Positions 8,241-19,100 of a stretch of DNA of 38,307 nucleotides are shown here, piece after piece (position 1 is the stretch's first letter; every line of letters begins with the position of its first letter). Source of the stretch: an uncultured Saprospirales bacterium (GTDB lineage Bacteria > Bacteroidota > Bacteroidia > Chitinophagales > Saprospiraceae); NCBI GenBank assembly GCA_913061325.1, contig CAJXUU010000011.1:1-38307 (forward strand), read 5' to 3'. Made by a program: the position numbers and the translations under genes. The notes under the pieces were generated by a model that saw only the letters and a list, made by a program, of their open reading frames with translations, was not told where the DNA came from and made no database searches.

Positions 8241-8543
8241 GGAATGATTCAATAATAAAGTAACATTTTCTACTTGTTATTTTATTATTCTACAGCGTTA
8301 AAAAGCCTCGCCAATGCCCTGCATTGTCTACGTTTTTTGCCTTGTTGAAAAATAAAATACCTGTGTATAAGAGCGAACTTTATTAAGTGTATCATTCCTT
8401 AGTGATTGATAAAAGATATTTTGAGTGACTAAAAACTCTAAAATCTGAAATTAAATGGCGTATAATTTACATATATCGAGATGACATTGTGAACTTCTCA
8501 ATAGAATCCATTTTTTCCTGTATTATTAACATAAAACCGTGTT
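8241..8543. other. Intergenic region with long hairpin
   Basis: No coding region is visible in these 303 bases. The left half holds the imperfect inverted repeat described separately. The right half is AT-rich, with no convincing TAnnTTTG promoter in front of the metalloprotease gene. Confidence 0.7.
8276..8360. repeat. Long imperfect inverted repeat (REP/MITE-like hairpin)
   Basis: Left arm 8276-8317 and right arm 8321-8360 are imperfectly complementary over about 40 bases. The tip is the perfect stem CAATGC/GCATTG around the loop CCT, and the outer ends pair ATTTTAT with ATAAAAT. The middle (GTTAAAAAGCCTC against the complement of ACGTTTTTTGCC) is more GC-rich than the surroundings. No transposase is adjacent and no second copy is in the window. 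Confidence 0.65.
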
Positions 8544-11500
8544 ATGATTAATCGTATTTTCTTGATTTCTACTTTTGTATATTTCGTTACCATTTGTCTT
8601 GATGCTCAACAGATATTTGAAAAGATAGATTCTGATAGTGAAATTAGTGGTGATGCCAATGAATATTTGTCTGCTGTGGATTTTTACCAAGTGGATTTTT
8701 CTACTTTAAGAAAAACCTTAAACAATGTGGGTCAAATTGAAATAGCAATTCCTGTTGGAGATCATATTAAGAGCATACTATTCACAAAAACAAACATCCT
8801 GACTCCTGATTATAGGCTTCATACCAGTTCAGGGAAGACATTGAATACATCTAGTAAATACTCCTTTTATCATGGAGTGGTTATCGGTCAAGTAAATTCT
8901 AAAGCTAGTTTGATTTTTTATGATGATATGCTCTCGATTAGCATATTCGATGAAGAGGGGAACTATGAAATCAATAAAGAAGGAAATTTGTATGCTGGGT
9001 ATTATAATCATGACAGGAAAGAACCAATTATTCTGGACTGGGAATGTCAAGTAATTGATGAAGAAAATTCTCAACTTAAAAATGATAAACCGGGTGGGCG
9101 ATCAAATACTACTCCAGAATGTGTCACAGTATTTTTGGAAATTGACAATAATATGTATGTCAAAAAAGGGTCTGATATTGCCAATACTGAAGCATGGGCA
9201 ATGACATTATTTTCGCAAGTGGCGATATTGTATATCGAGCACAATATTCCGATCAACATTTCAAGTATACAGGTTTGGGACACACCAGATCCTTATGTTT
9301 CTGCTACAAATACTTCACAAGCACTTTCTCTTTTTAGGAATGCAGTTCATAATAATCCAAATTTTAATGGGCGGTTGGCTCACTTGCTTTCAGGAAGAAG
9401 CTTAGGTGGCGGTATCGCCTATCTCAATGCCTTATGTAGCAACTCAACGAACGTCGCTGTGAGTGCAAACTTAAGCGGTGGAAATGTTCCATATCCTTCT
9501 TATTCATGGAATGTCATGGTTGTCTCACATGAACTAGGTCATAATATGGGCTCACCGCACACTCAATCTTGTTCCTGGAATGGAAATAATACTGCCATTG
9601 ACGGATGTGGAAATATTGAAGGGAGTTGCGCAGATCCTGGTAATCCACCAAACAATATTGGAGGTACAATAATGTCTTATTGTCATCTTACTTCTTCAGG
9701 TATAAATTTTAATAATGGATTTGGTCCTCAACCTGGAGCATTGATAGAAGATAGATATATTAATGCCTCCTGCGTTACTGGCGAAAGCTGTTCATACGTA
9801 TCCCCTTTCAATGATATCTGTGATCGGGCTAAAGAAATTCCCGTTTTGAATTATTGCATAAATGGTTATTATGAAAACTACGCTGCAACGGCATCTGGAG
9901 ATGGAGGAAATATGAGTTGTGGTGATTCTGGAGTTGAAAATGATATTTGGTATCAATTCGAATATATCAATGTGGATACTATACATTTGACATTTGCAGC
10001 GACAAACGATATTGCAAATTTGGTAGTCGAAATATACTCTGGAGATTGCAATGCTTTGACTTCTGTAGAATGTGGATTTTCAGTGAGTGGAGAGTCATTT
10101 TCGATTCTCCTTGATGATCCAGCTTTGGTAGATGAGACTCTGTATATACGAGTCGTAGAAAAAGGGTCAGATGAAGAAGGGGAATTTTCAGTTTGTATTT
10201 ATTCGACAGAGCTGCCATGTCAAGATCAACTGGATACACTTCTTAATATTTATCAAGATTTGGATGGAGCTAATTGGACGAATAATGCAGGATGGGTAGA
10301 TGGATTCATTAGTGGTACATGTGATTATTGCAATTGGACTGGCATTACTTGTGACTACTTAGGTCAAATAATAGAAATAGATCTATCAAGCAATAATCTG
10401 CAAGGAATGTTACCCCAAGATTTAGTTGCATTAATTAAACTAAAGCAATTAAAACTTAACAGCAATCTACTCATTGATACCATACCTAACTATTGGGATT
10501 CTCTCGATCAGTTGTATTTTTTGGATTTGAGGTTTAATACATTTACAGGATCGATTCCTTTTTCTTTCACCACGATGGCAAAAATTAATTCTATCCACCT
10601 CGACAATAACAGCCTGGATAGCATTATTCCATCGGGGCTTGGATACAATGCTTCGCTTCAGACATTCACTGCCTCCAATAATCTTCTCGAGGGATGTTTT
10701 TCTACTGGAATAAGTAACTTTTGTTATAAAGATTCACTAAACCTTGACAACAATCCAGGCCTCCCCTATTCTGGAGATGTGAACCTACTTTGTGAAGAAG
10801 GTTGGGGCACAGATTGGGATCTTGATGGATTCTGCAATGAAATAGAGGATTGTGATGATTTTGATGCGGAAATCAATCCAGATGCAGATGAAATATTATG
10901 CGATGCTAAAGATAACAACTGCAATGGGATGATTGATGAAGGTTCTGATTTTGGTCCGAATATATGGATAGGTCCAGATACCTTGGGTGTCTTTGATGAT
11001 TCATTGAATTGGAGTCTTAATCATGTTCCGCTAATCTGTGAAAACGTAGAAATTGGGATAGGCGGAGATACTATTGATTTAATCCTCTTAGGTAATGATA
11101 CAGGAGAAGGTGGACAGGGAGGAACAAGCGAATTTACGAACCTGAAAATTAGGAATTTAACCATAGGAACCTTTACAACTCTTCATCTTCAGGAATCTAG
11201 TTCAATGTCAATTTTGGGAAATGGAGTGATAGAAAACAACGGTATTTTCAATGTGTCAGGTTATATAAACATCCGTGATCAAAATAACACTTCAAATACT
11301 GCTTTTCTCAATAATGGCACTTTTAAAACCATAGGATTCGGAGGAATTTCTATCCAGGAAATTGGAGATTATGGAATAAATAATTCAAGTACTGGAATAA
11401 TTGAATTTGATGGATATAGCAGTATTGATGCATTTAACAGTGATCTTGCCAAAGGGGGTATATTAAATGAAGGAACGATCAATATTCATGGTAATTTTTC

Positions 11501-11591
11501 TATCTATGGTACATTTTCTGAAGAAGAGGTAAGAAATGAAAACGGAGGTATATTGGAAGTGAAGGATGGAGGCGTTTTGTCGGTGTATTGA
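8544..11591 (+). CDS. Secreted M12B-like zinc metalloprotease with LRR and MopE-type modules
   Basis: A 1015-residue exported multidomain protein. A signal peptide covers residues 1-21. A propeptide-like region of about 190 residues precedes a reprolysin-type (ADAM-like) protease domain with the zinc motif HELGHNMGSPH at residues 329-339 and the Met-turn IMSYC (M377). A Cys-containing beta-sandwich follows (about 415-560). Residues about 563-750 are plant-type leucine-rich repeats, opening with DLDGANWTNNAGW and CNWTGITCD and continuing with IDLSSNNLQG-like units. Residues about 758-800 form a MopE-like Asp/Cys module (DCDDFDAEINPDADE, DNNCNGMIDEG). The tail is Asn/Gly-rich beta-helix-like repeats. 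It ends abruptly in GGVLSVY with no T9SS sorting domain, so it may be truncated or use another export or anchoring route. Confidence 0.87.
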   Translation: MINRIFLISTFVYFVTICLDAQQIFEKIDSDSEISGDANEYLSAVDFYQVDFSTLRKTLNNVGQIEIAIPVGDHIKSILFTKTNILTPDYRLHTSSGKTLNTSSKYSFYHGVVIGQVNSKASLIFYDDMLSISIFDEEGNYEINKEGNLYAGYYNHDRKEPIILDWECQVIDEENSQLKNDKPGGRSNTTPECVTVFLEIDNNMYVKKGSDIANTEAWAMTLFSQVAILYIEHNIPINISSIQVWDTPDPYVSATNTSQALSLFRNAVHNNPNFNGRLAHLLSGRSLGGGIAYLNALCSNSTNVAVSANLSGGNVPYPSYSWNVMVVSHELGHNMGSPHTQSCSWNGNNTAIDGCGNIEGSCADPGNPPNNIGGTIMSYCHLTSSGINFNNGFGPQPGALIEDRYINASCVTGESCSYVSPFNDICDRAKEIPVLNYCINGYYENYAATASGDGGNMSCGDSGVENDIWYQFEYINVDTIHLTFAATNDIANLVVEIYSGDCNALTSVECGFSVSGESFSILLDDPALVDETLYIRVVEKGSDEEGEFSVCIYSTELPCQDQLDTLLNIYQDLDGANWTNNAGWVDGFISGTCDYCNWTGITCDYLGQIIEIDLSSNNLQGMLPQDLVALIKLKQLKLNSNLLIDTIPNYWDSLDQLYFLDLRFNTFTGSIPFSFTTMAKINSIHLDNNSLDSIIPSGLGYNASLQTFTASNNLLEGCFSTGISNFCYKDSLNLDNNPGLPYSGDVNLLCEEGWGTDWDLDGFCNEIEDCDDFDAEINPDADEILCDAKDNNCNGMIDEGSDFGPNIWIGPDTLGVFDDSLNWSLNHVPLICENVEIGIGGDTIDLILLGNDTGEGGQGGTSEFTNLKIRNLTIGTFTTLHLQESSSMSILGNGVIENNGIFNVSGYINIRDQNNTSNTAFLNNGTFKTIGFGGISIQEIGDYGINNSSTGIIEFDGYSSIDAFNSDLAKGGILNEGTINIHGNFSIYGTFSEEEVRNENGGILEVKDGGVLSVY

Positions 11592-11755
11592 AATGAAGAT
11601 ATCAATGACTCTAAGTCTTGGTTAGTACAAAATTATATCTGGTTTTAGTTTTCGAGCTAGTATAAATATGGTCATCTCTTAATAAGAAAATATCATAAAA
11701 TCTAATTCAGTGATACTTAGGTATATTTCATTATTTTGTGGCAAATTCTAGCCAT

Positions 11756-13462
11756 ATGATTTCTTTTAAAAATATTCTCTTTTTCTCAATAATTGTTTTT
11801 CTCATAGGATGCAGTGAAACCCAAACTCCCGATTCCATCATAATCAATGCCAACGTCTGGACCGTTGATGAAAAAAGCCCTAAGGCAGAGGCTATTGCAA
11901 TTATGGATGGCAAAATCATAGCAATAGGGGAAAGTACTGAAATTGAAAAATTAAAATCTGAAGTAACTAAAGTGATTGATGCAAAAGGTGCATTTGTTAT
12001 GCCAGGTTGGATTGAAGGGCATGGGCATTTTTCGGGACTAGGCAAAAGCTTGCAAAATCTAAATTTTTTAAAGTCAAAGAATTGGGATGATGTTATAAGC
12101 CAAGTTAGAGAGAAAGCTAAAACGCTCAAACCAGGAGAATGGATAGAAGGTAGAGGATGGCATCAAGAAAAATGGGACAAAACTCCAGAAGAGAACTATC
12201 ATGGTTATCCAGTACACGATGAACTTTCAGCTGCAAGTCCAGACAATCCTGTTATTCTATATCACGCTAGCGGTCATTCTCTCTTTGCAAATAAGAAGGC
12301 AATGGAAGCTGCTGGCATAAGTCGTGAAACAGGAAATCCAATGGGTGGGGAAGTAGTTAAAGATGGTAATGGAGATGCTATTGGTGTTTTCGAAGAAAGA
12401 GCTATGTCTCTTATATACGAATCATTTAAAGAGTATGAATCGGGGCTGAGCAAAGAAGAATTAGACGCTAAATGGTATGATGCAATTACCCTAGCAGAAC
12501 AAGAATCCATTAAGAAAGGAATCACTTCTTTTCAGGATGCGGGATCTAAATTCTTTGAAATCGATCGATACGTAAAAATGGCTGAGAAAGGCGATTTGGA
12601 TTTACGCCTTTGGGCAATGTTAAGGCACCCTGTAGAAGAAATGAAAGGCAAAGTATCTACTGCAAAGGTTATTGGTGTTGGCAATAATTTTTTTACATGT
12701 AATGCTATTAAGTCAGAAGTAGATGGCGCCCTAGGAGCATTTGGTGCTTGGTTACTTGAACCATATGCAGATAAGCCTGGCTTCGTAGGCCAAAACACAA
12801 CAGAAATAAAGGATGTAAAAACTATAGCTGAAATGGCACTCAAAAACGATATGCAACTATGTGTGCATGCTATAGGAGATAGAGCCAATAGAGTCGTAGT
12901 TGATATTTATGAAGGCATGCTGTCACCTGTTGAAAACGGTAGTAAGAAAAGATGGAGAATCGAACATGCACAACATATTGATCCTACTGATATTCCTAGA
13001 TTTTCAGAAAATGGAATTATTGCTTCAATGCAGGGAATTCACTGTACTTCAGACGCTCCTTTCGTAGAAAAAAGGTTAGGGAATCAAAGGGCAAGATTAG
13101 GTGCTTATGCATGGAGGTCTCTTTTAGATGCAGGGGTAATAGTAGCAAACGGCACGGACGCTCCCGTCGAAGATGTAGATCCTATCCCATCATTCTACGC
13201 TTCTGTAACAAGAAAGAGAATAGACAATGGAATGGAATTTTTCACTGAGCAGAGCATGACTAGAGAAGAAGCAATCTATTCATACACATTAGGAAATGCA
13301 TATGCTGCTTTCGAAGAAAATATTAAAGGGTCGATTGAAGTGGGAAAAGTTGCCGACCTGACTATAATGAGCCAAGATCTTATTAATTGTTCAGATGAAG
13401 AGATATTAGAGGCTGAGGTTCTTTATACAATTATTGATGGGGTAGTGAAGTATGAGAAGTAG
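11756..13462 (+). CDS. YtcJ-type amidohydrolase family 3 lipoprotein
   Basis: A 568-residue metal-dependent hydrolase of amidohydrolase family 3. The metal-binding HxH is in EGHGHFSG near the start of the barrel. Later landmarks are the VDGALGAFG segment, HAIGDRAN, EHAQHI and NGTDAPVEDVDP (final-strand Asp). The N-terminus is a lipoprotein signal (MISFKNILFFSIIVFLIGC) with the lipid-attachment Cys in LIGC, so the enzyme probably sits on the periplasmic or outer-membrane face. The frame opens at a GTG at 11738, but that gives a poorer signal and overlaps a -7-like TTATTTTG (11731-11738), so the ATG at 11756 was chosen. Substrate unknown; relatives are annotated as N-substituted formamide deformylases or left unassigned. 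A 33-bp palindrome lies 12 bp past the stop. Confidence 0.9.
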   Translation: MISFKNILFFSIIVFLIGCSETQTPDSIIINANVWTVDEKSPKAEAIAIMDGKIIAIGESTEIEKLKSEVTKVIDAKGAFVMPGWIEGHGHFSGLGKSLQNLNFLKSKNWDDVISQVREKAKTLKPGEWIEGRGWHQEKWDKTPEENYHGYPVHDELSAASPDNPVILYHASGHSLFANKKAMEAAGISRETGNPMGGEVVKDGNGDAIGVFEERAMSLIYESFKEYESGLSKEELDAKWYDAITLAEQESIKKGITSFQDAGSKFFEIDRYVKMAEKGDLDLRLWAMLRHPVEEMKGKVSTAKVIGVGNNFFTCNAIKSEVDGALGAFGAWLLEPYADKPGFVGQNTTEIKDVKTIAEMALKNDMQLCVHAIGDRANRVVVDIYEGMLSPVENGSKKRWRIEHAQHIDPTDIPRFSENGIIASMQGIHCTSDAPFVEKRLGNQRARLGAYAWRSLLDAGVIVANGTDAPVEDVDPIPSFYASVTRKRIDNGMEFFTEQSMTREEAIYSYTLGNAYAAFEENIKGSIEVGKVADLTIMSQDLINCSDEEILEAEVLYTIIDGVVKYEK

Positions 13463-13474
13463 AGTTTGGTTGTG

Positions 13475-13507
13475 AGACCTCGGAGGTTTTCAAAACCTCC
13501 GAGGTCT
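13475..13507. repeat. 33-bp perfect palindrome, copy 1
   Basis: A 16-base arm, AGACCTCGGAGGTTTT, one central C, and its exact complement. It is far more GC-rich than its surroundings and has no T-tract after it, so it does not look like an ordinary terminator. A near-identical copy lies at 15996-16028. Confidence 0.85.
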
Positions 13508-13544
13508 GGTGTAATTGAGCTGCAAGATCGGTGAACTGGCATAA

Positions 13545-13589
13545 TATACCCCATCCTCAATATACCCCATCCTCAATATACCCCACTCA
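13545..13589. repeat. 16-bp tandem repeat, about 2.8 copies
   Basis: TATACCCCATCCTCAA occurs exactly twice (13545-13560, 13561-13576), followed by a partial degraded third unit (TATACCCCA then CTCAC). It lies in the leader of the mosaic T9SS gene. The long frame reads through it, but the repeat is not likely to be translated. Confidence 0.85.
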
Positions 13590-13674
13590 CAAAAAAACTT
13601 CACAACTAGTATCAGAAATAATATCAAATTTGCCTACTTTGCTCTTGTTAAGTCAAATACAAACCAAATTACAT

Positions 13675-15948
13675 ATGAATAATAGATTGATTGGATGCTT
13701 CGTTTTATTTCTCTTTGTTGTAAATGGATTTTCGCAAGCGAAAATATATATCACATCAGAACCTACCCTATGTAATACAGGTGTTGATTTCTACTTCACG
13801 GTAAGGAATGAAGGGAATGTAGTAATGACGAATAGCTATTTAAAAATGGATATTCCTGAAATTTGGGGTCCGACGGTATTTGTTGGTGTGTTAAATCCAG
13901 GTGAAAATTATGATTTTAAGAAGCGAGTTTATACACCAGGACCAGATTCAGAGTATGTGAATTTTGGTGTTGATTTTGTAACGAAAGCTGTTTTTGAATA
14001 CTTAATTGAAGAAGACTTTTTTTCAACCCAATCAGAATACAAATCGACCATCCTATGCTCCTACGACCCTAATGATAAACTGGTATCGCCCGATAGAGCA
14101 TCAAAACGGATCTATCCAGAAGAAGGGCTGACCTATACTGTACGATTTCAAAACACGGGTAATGCAGAAGCCATACATGTATCCATAAAAGACACACTAG
14201 ATGAATCGCTTGATTATTCAACTTTCCAAGTCATAAGCTCTAGCCACGATGATGTTCTGAATACTATAATAACAGCTGAAAGAAACATAGATTTCAGTTT
14301 CGTGAATATCAATCTACCAGATAGTACATCGAATGTACAGGAGAGTCAAGGATATATAACCTATACCATATCTCCAAGATCTGACTTATCTACTTGCACA
14401 TCGATAAAAAATACGGCTAGTATATACTTTGATTTTAATCCGCCGATCGTGACCAATACGACAGAAAGCATCTACTACATTAATTGTGATGATGATAATG
14501 TATGCACAGTAGATGATGTGCTAGGGAAAGATGGACTTTGTAGAGGTACATTCCCAGATACAGATCAAGACGGTTACTACGAATGTGATTCTTGTGGTCT
14601 TGCAGAAGTATATGTGGATTCTCTTGGACGTGATGTAGGAATTGAAAGTGCGGACGATTATTTTCAGACATTATTGGGTTGTGATCAGTGTGAGGGGTTA
14701 GATGATAATGAGGATTATAATGATGATGGGGTGCCGGATTGTGTGGATCCGCCATGGTACCCTATATGTCCATACGAATTTAAAGTAGATTTCAACTTGG
14801 GATTAATTTTAAGATTTAGTAGTGTAGATTTTGAAGAACACCATTATCCAGAACCTATAGCTTTTCAATCAATAATAAATGGTACTGGCGATGCTTTCTA
14901 TAGTCCTAATTTAAAAATTGATTTTGTTAGAGAAGTCGAAAGTGTGAATGGTAATTACATTGAAATAGTTTACAAAATGAAAATGTACGATTATGTAACA
15001 GGTGATTTCGGAAATGTACAAATTGTATACTCAAATCATCAAAGCTGTTCGTTTAACGAAATTGAATTAACCTCATTGCCATGTCCCTCAATGATTAATA
15101 TAACAAATGAATTATTTATATTTTCAAATATTGAAAAAAACATAGACCAGTCAGAAATTTTAGGAGATTTCATTATTGAAGATGAAACTACAACTTTTAA
15201 TTTTGACGCTAAAGACTATACTTTACCAGCTATTCTTGGGTCTGTGCTTTATATTAATCCATATAATTCTGGACTAGCTAATGCTTTTTCTGACCCATTT
15301 AATGGTGTGGTTACACTACCTTCAGGTCTTGTATGTAATATCAATGATGGACTACCTGAAAATTGCAACTTAGAATATGAGACTGAAATAGTTTTAGGAA
15401 AGGAATGCAATGACAACAACCCTTGCACCCACCACGACAAATACCTAACCCAACCCGACGGCACCTGCGCCTGCATCGGAACCCCAAAACCTGACCGTGA
15501 TCTAGACGGCACCTGCGATGCAAATGACAATTGCTACCTTCTCTCCAATCCAGACCAACTAGATACCGACGAAGATGGACTCGGTGATATCTGTGATACC
15601 GATGATGACAATGATGGTATTCCAGACGAAGAAGATAACTGCCCATTGATCAACAATCCCGAGCAAGAGGATGAAGACGAAGATGGCATCGGCGATGTAT
15701 GTGAAGGACTAGCTGTAGTTGATATTTTGGATGCAGTAACTATTCATCCTAATCCTGTATTGGATGTATTATTTGTTGATCATTCATATGGAGCCAGCTA
15801 TTCAATTATCAATTCTGTGGGACAGATGGTAAATAAAGGAATGATCGCCGATGATCAAATTAGTGTTGAAGCGTTGAACGTCGGCATCTACTTTTTGATG
15901 ATTTCTAATGCGTCGGAAGTGAGGACTTTTAGGTTTGTGAAAGGATAA
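13675..15948 (+). CDS. T9SS-sorted surface protein: DUF7619-like, Cys/Asp modules, TSP3 repeats
   Basis: The frame is open from 13531, but the first 48 codons cover a tandem repeat and look non-coding. The ATG at 13675 gives 757 residues with a clean signal peptide ([21 protein letters not shown]). Domains in order are an N-terminal beta-sandwich, and a DUF7619/DUF11-like repeat domain ([40 protein letters not shown]). Next come a Cys/Asp module ([17 protein letters not shown]), a middle unknown domain, and a second such module ([24 protein letters not shown]). Last are thrombospondin type 3 calcium-binding repeats ([25 protein letters not shown]) and a type A T9SS sorting domain ([12 protein letters not shown] ... 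GIYFLMI). The last third includes an unusually GC-rich patch, and the gene lies between two identical palindromes. Role unknown; a cell-surface or secreted structural protein is likely. Confidence 0.87.
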   Translation: MNNRLIGCFVLFLFVVNGFSQAKIYITSEPTLCNTGVDFYFTVRNEGNVVMTNSYLKMDIPEIWGPTVFVGVLNPGENYDFKKRVYTPGPDSEYVNFGVDFVTKAVFEYLIEEDFFSTQSEYKSTILCSYDPNDKLVSPDRASKRIYPEEGLTYTVRFQNTGNAEAIHVSIKDTLDESLDYSTFQVISSSHDDVLNTIITAERNIDFSFVNINLPDSTSNVQESQGYITYTISPRSDLSTCTSIKNTASIYFDFNPPIVTNTTESIYYINCDDDNVCTVDDVLGKDGLCRGTFPDTDQDGYYECDSCGLAEVYVDSLGRDVGIESADDYFQTLLGCDQCEGLDDNEDYNDDGVPDCVDPPWYPICPYEFKVDFNLGLILRFSSVDFEEHHYPEPIAFQSIINGTGDAFYSPNLKIDFVREVESVNGNYIEIVYKMKMYDYVTGDFGNVQIVYSNHQSCSFNEIELTSLPCPSMINITNELFIFSNIEKNIDQSEILGDFIIEDETTTFNFDAKDYTLPAILGSVLYINPYNSGLANAFSDPFNGVVTLPSGLVCNINDGLPENCNLEYETEIVLGKECNDNNPCTHHDKYLTQPDGTCACIGTPKPDRDLDGTCDANDNCYLLSNPDQLDTDEDGLGDICDTDDDNDGIPDEEDNCPLINNPEQEDEDEDGIGDVCEGLAVVDILDAVTIHPNPVLDVLFVDHSYGASYSIINSVGQMVNKGMIADDQISVEALNVGIYFLMISNASEVRTFRFVKG

Positions 15949-15995
15949 ACCCATCCCTCGGATTCCCAAGCTTGCAAAGATCACGGATCGGGACT

Positions 15996-16028
15996 AGACC
16001 TCGGAGGTTTCGAAAACCTCCGAGGTCT
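15996..16028. repeat. 33-bp palindrome, copy 2
   Basis: AGACCTCGGAGGTTT, central CGA, and the exact complement of the arm. It differs from the copy at 13475-13507 only at the centre. The two copies are about 2.5 kb apart and bracket the mosaic T9SS gene. Confidence 0.85.
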
Positions 16029-16150
16029 CCTTACCTTTTCAAATCATCAACCCGCGAATTTACAATTCTCTACACTGCTCAAGTGTTTACTGCGTGCGCC
16101 ACTTGATAATTTCTTATATTCACAACTGAATAATAAAAACCTTATCAAGC

Positions 16151-19100
16151 ATGAAATTAACTCGTCTCATTACATTATTCTTATCCCTTGTACTTATCAG
16201 TTCCATAAACGGTCAGATTGATCTGGATCAATGGAAGGAACTAAATTTTCGAAATCTTGGACCTGCGGGAATGAGTGGAAGGATTACGGCTATCGATGTG
16301 GATCTTAGTGATACGGATAGAATATTTGCTGGTTCTGCATCTGGAGGAGTTTGGTTCAGTGAAAACGGGGGCATATCATGGGAGCCAATATTCGATGATC
16401 AACCTGTATTATCAATCGGATCTATCAAGATCAATCAAAATAATCCAGCAGAAATTTGGGTTGGAACAGGAGAAGGGAATCCAAGGAATTCACTGAACAC
16501 AGGAGCGGGCATCTACAAGACGATTGATGGCGGTAAGACTTGGAGGTTGATGGGACTTGAGAAGACGAAAGTTGTCCACAGAATCATAATAGATAAGGAT
16601 AATCCTAATACTGTATATGCTGGAGCGATGGGTTCTCCTTGGGGTCCAAATATAGAAAGAGGAGTATTCAAGACCACAGATGGTGGAAAGACATGGAAGA
16701 AAATTCTCTATACCAATGACAAAACTGGAGTTGCTGATATGGTAGTCGATCCAACCAATCCAAACAAGTTGATCGTAGCTATGTATGAGCATATCCGTCA
16801 TCCATGGGATTATTTTTCTGGTGGAAAAGGTAGTGGACTCCATATCACATACGATGGTGGAGATACATGGAAAAAACTAACAGATAAAGAAGGTCTTCCA
16901 AAAGGAGATCTTGGTCGTATGGGCATAGCAATTGCTCCATCTATGCCGAATATCATATATGCATTAATAGAAGCAAAGGAAAATGGACTTTACAAAAGTA
17001 CTGATGGTGGAGAAAAATGGAGTTTAGTATCTAAGAAAAATATTGGGAATAGACCATTTTATTATTCTGAAATATATGTCGATCCACAAAATGAAAACAG
17101 AATTTACAATCTATGGTCTTATGTATCATTGAGTGAAGATGGAGGTAAGACATTCAAGACAATCATGGACTATGGAAATGGAGTACATCCAGATCATCAT
17201 GCATTTTGGATAGATCCAAATGATCCAACTTATCTGATTAATGGTAACGATGGTGGAATGAATATCTCTCGAGATAGAGGTGAATCATGGAGGTTTGTGC
17301 ACAATATTCCAGTAGGTCAATTTTACCATGTAAATATCGATAATGACTGGCCATATAATGTCTATGGAGGGATGCAAGATAATGGGTCATGGATCGGACC
17401 ATCAATGGTAATGAAACGAGGAGGTATCAGAAATTATGATTTCCAAGAGCTGTATTTTGGAGATGGATTTGATGTGGTTCCTTATCCGGATGATAGTAGA
17501 TATGGATGGGCAATGAGTCAGGGTGGAAACGTTGGTTTTTACGATAGAGAGACTGGTTTGGTCAAGTTTGTAAAACCAGCACACCCTGAAGGAGAGACAT
17601 TAAGATACAACTGGAATGCGGCTATTGCACAAGATCCAAATAATCCTTGTGGAATGTATTTTGGTAGTCAGTATCTGCACTATACGGATGATTGTGGTGA
17701 GTCATGGACTATTAAGTCAGAAGATCTTACTACAAACGATACTTCGAGGCAACATGCTGATAAGAGTGGAGGTTTGACGATAGATGCTACTCAAGCTGAG
17801 AATTTCACTACAATATTAGCTATTGCACCAAGTCCAGTAGATGAAAAAGTAATCTGGGTAGGAACAGATGATGGAAATCTTCAACTGACTATAGATGGAG
17901 GCTCATCATGGACTAATCTAAATAAAAAACTTAAAGGAGTACCGAAAACTGCTTGGATACCACAGATTATTGTGTCAGAAAAGAATGCAGGGGAAGCATT
18001 TGTAGTTGTGAATAATTATAGACAAAACGACTACTCTGCCTATGCATTTCATACTACAGATTATGGAAATAATTTCACAAGAATAGCTGATGATAGACAG
18101 ATTAAAGGATTTGTGGTATCCATCGTACAAGACCCAGTAGAACCAAATCTTCTATTTTTAGGAACAGATGCTGGATTATATATGTCCCTTGACAAAGGAA
18201 AGAACTGGAAACATATGAATGAAGGATTTCCGTCTGTGCAAGTTAGTGATTTGAAGATTCATCCGAGGGAACATGATCTTGTGATAGGAACTTTTGGTAG
18301 AGCGTTATGGATCTTGGACGATATTCGTCCATTGAGAAAATTAGCAACTGAGGGTAAAGGAATACTGAATAGAGACCTTATGTTATTTGATTCTCCAGTA
18401 GCATATCACGGGAGTATGAGATCATATGATGGTATTCGATTTAATGCTCAAGGTGAATTCATAGGAGATAACAAAAGTGTTAATTATGCTAAGATAAATG
18501 TGTGGACTAAGCCAGGAGAAGAATTGGACAAAGAAGAGGAGGTAATGGTCTATGTTAAAAATACAAAAGGAGACACTATTCGTACTATCAAGCGTAAAAT
18601 CAAAGGTGGATATGATCAAATCAGATGGTCGATTGATGAAGACGGCGTAAGATACCCAAGTAGAAAAGAAGTAAAAAAAGATGCTGACAAACCAGGTGGA
18701 GTAGATGTCATGCCTGGCGAATATAAAGTGATTGTAAAAAAAGGAGACCATTTAGACTCTACAATGATATCAGTAAAAATGGACCCTAGATCAGAAATGG
18801 GCATAACTGACATGGAAGCTAATGTTAAAGCGCAGAAAGATTTCGAAAAGACAGTGATTGCAGCAAGTGAAGCATTTGATAGAATCACAAAAGCTAAGAA
18901 AACTGTAAAAAAAGTGAAAGGCCTTATGGAAAATCAAGACAAAGAAATCAAGACTGAAGTGGATAGCCTAAGTAAGTTGATAACTACAGAACTGGATAGT
19001 CTTTCGAAACTTTATATGATGCCTGAAGGACTAAAAGGAATCCAAAGAACACCAGGATTGCTTAATGGTAAATTATATAGAGCTTCTGCTTCAATTAGGG

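Noticed and set aside
8276-8360. Integron attC site
   Set aside because: The folded shape is suggestive, but the RYYYAAC and GTTRRRY boxes do not fit, and no integrase or cassette array is present.
13475-13507. Palindrome as a terminator of the amidohydrolase
   Set aside because: No T-tract on either side, and the same palindrome recurs at 15996-16028. It is better described as a repeat.
13531-13674. N-terminal 48 codons of the T9SS protein frame
   Set aside because: The stretch runs through a tandem repeat and lacks export features, whereas the ATG at 13675 begins a clean signal peptide.
14480-14755. His-rich leftward frame inside the T9SS gene
   Set aside because: Its His/Asn richness is the complement of Asp-rich codons (GAT/GAC) in the real gene. 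It is a shadow, as are the other antisense frames at 15249-15646.
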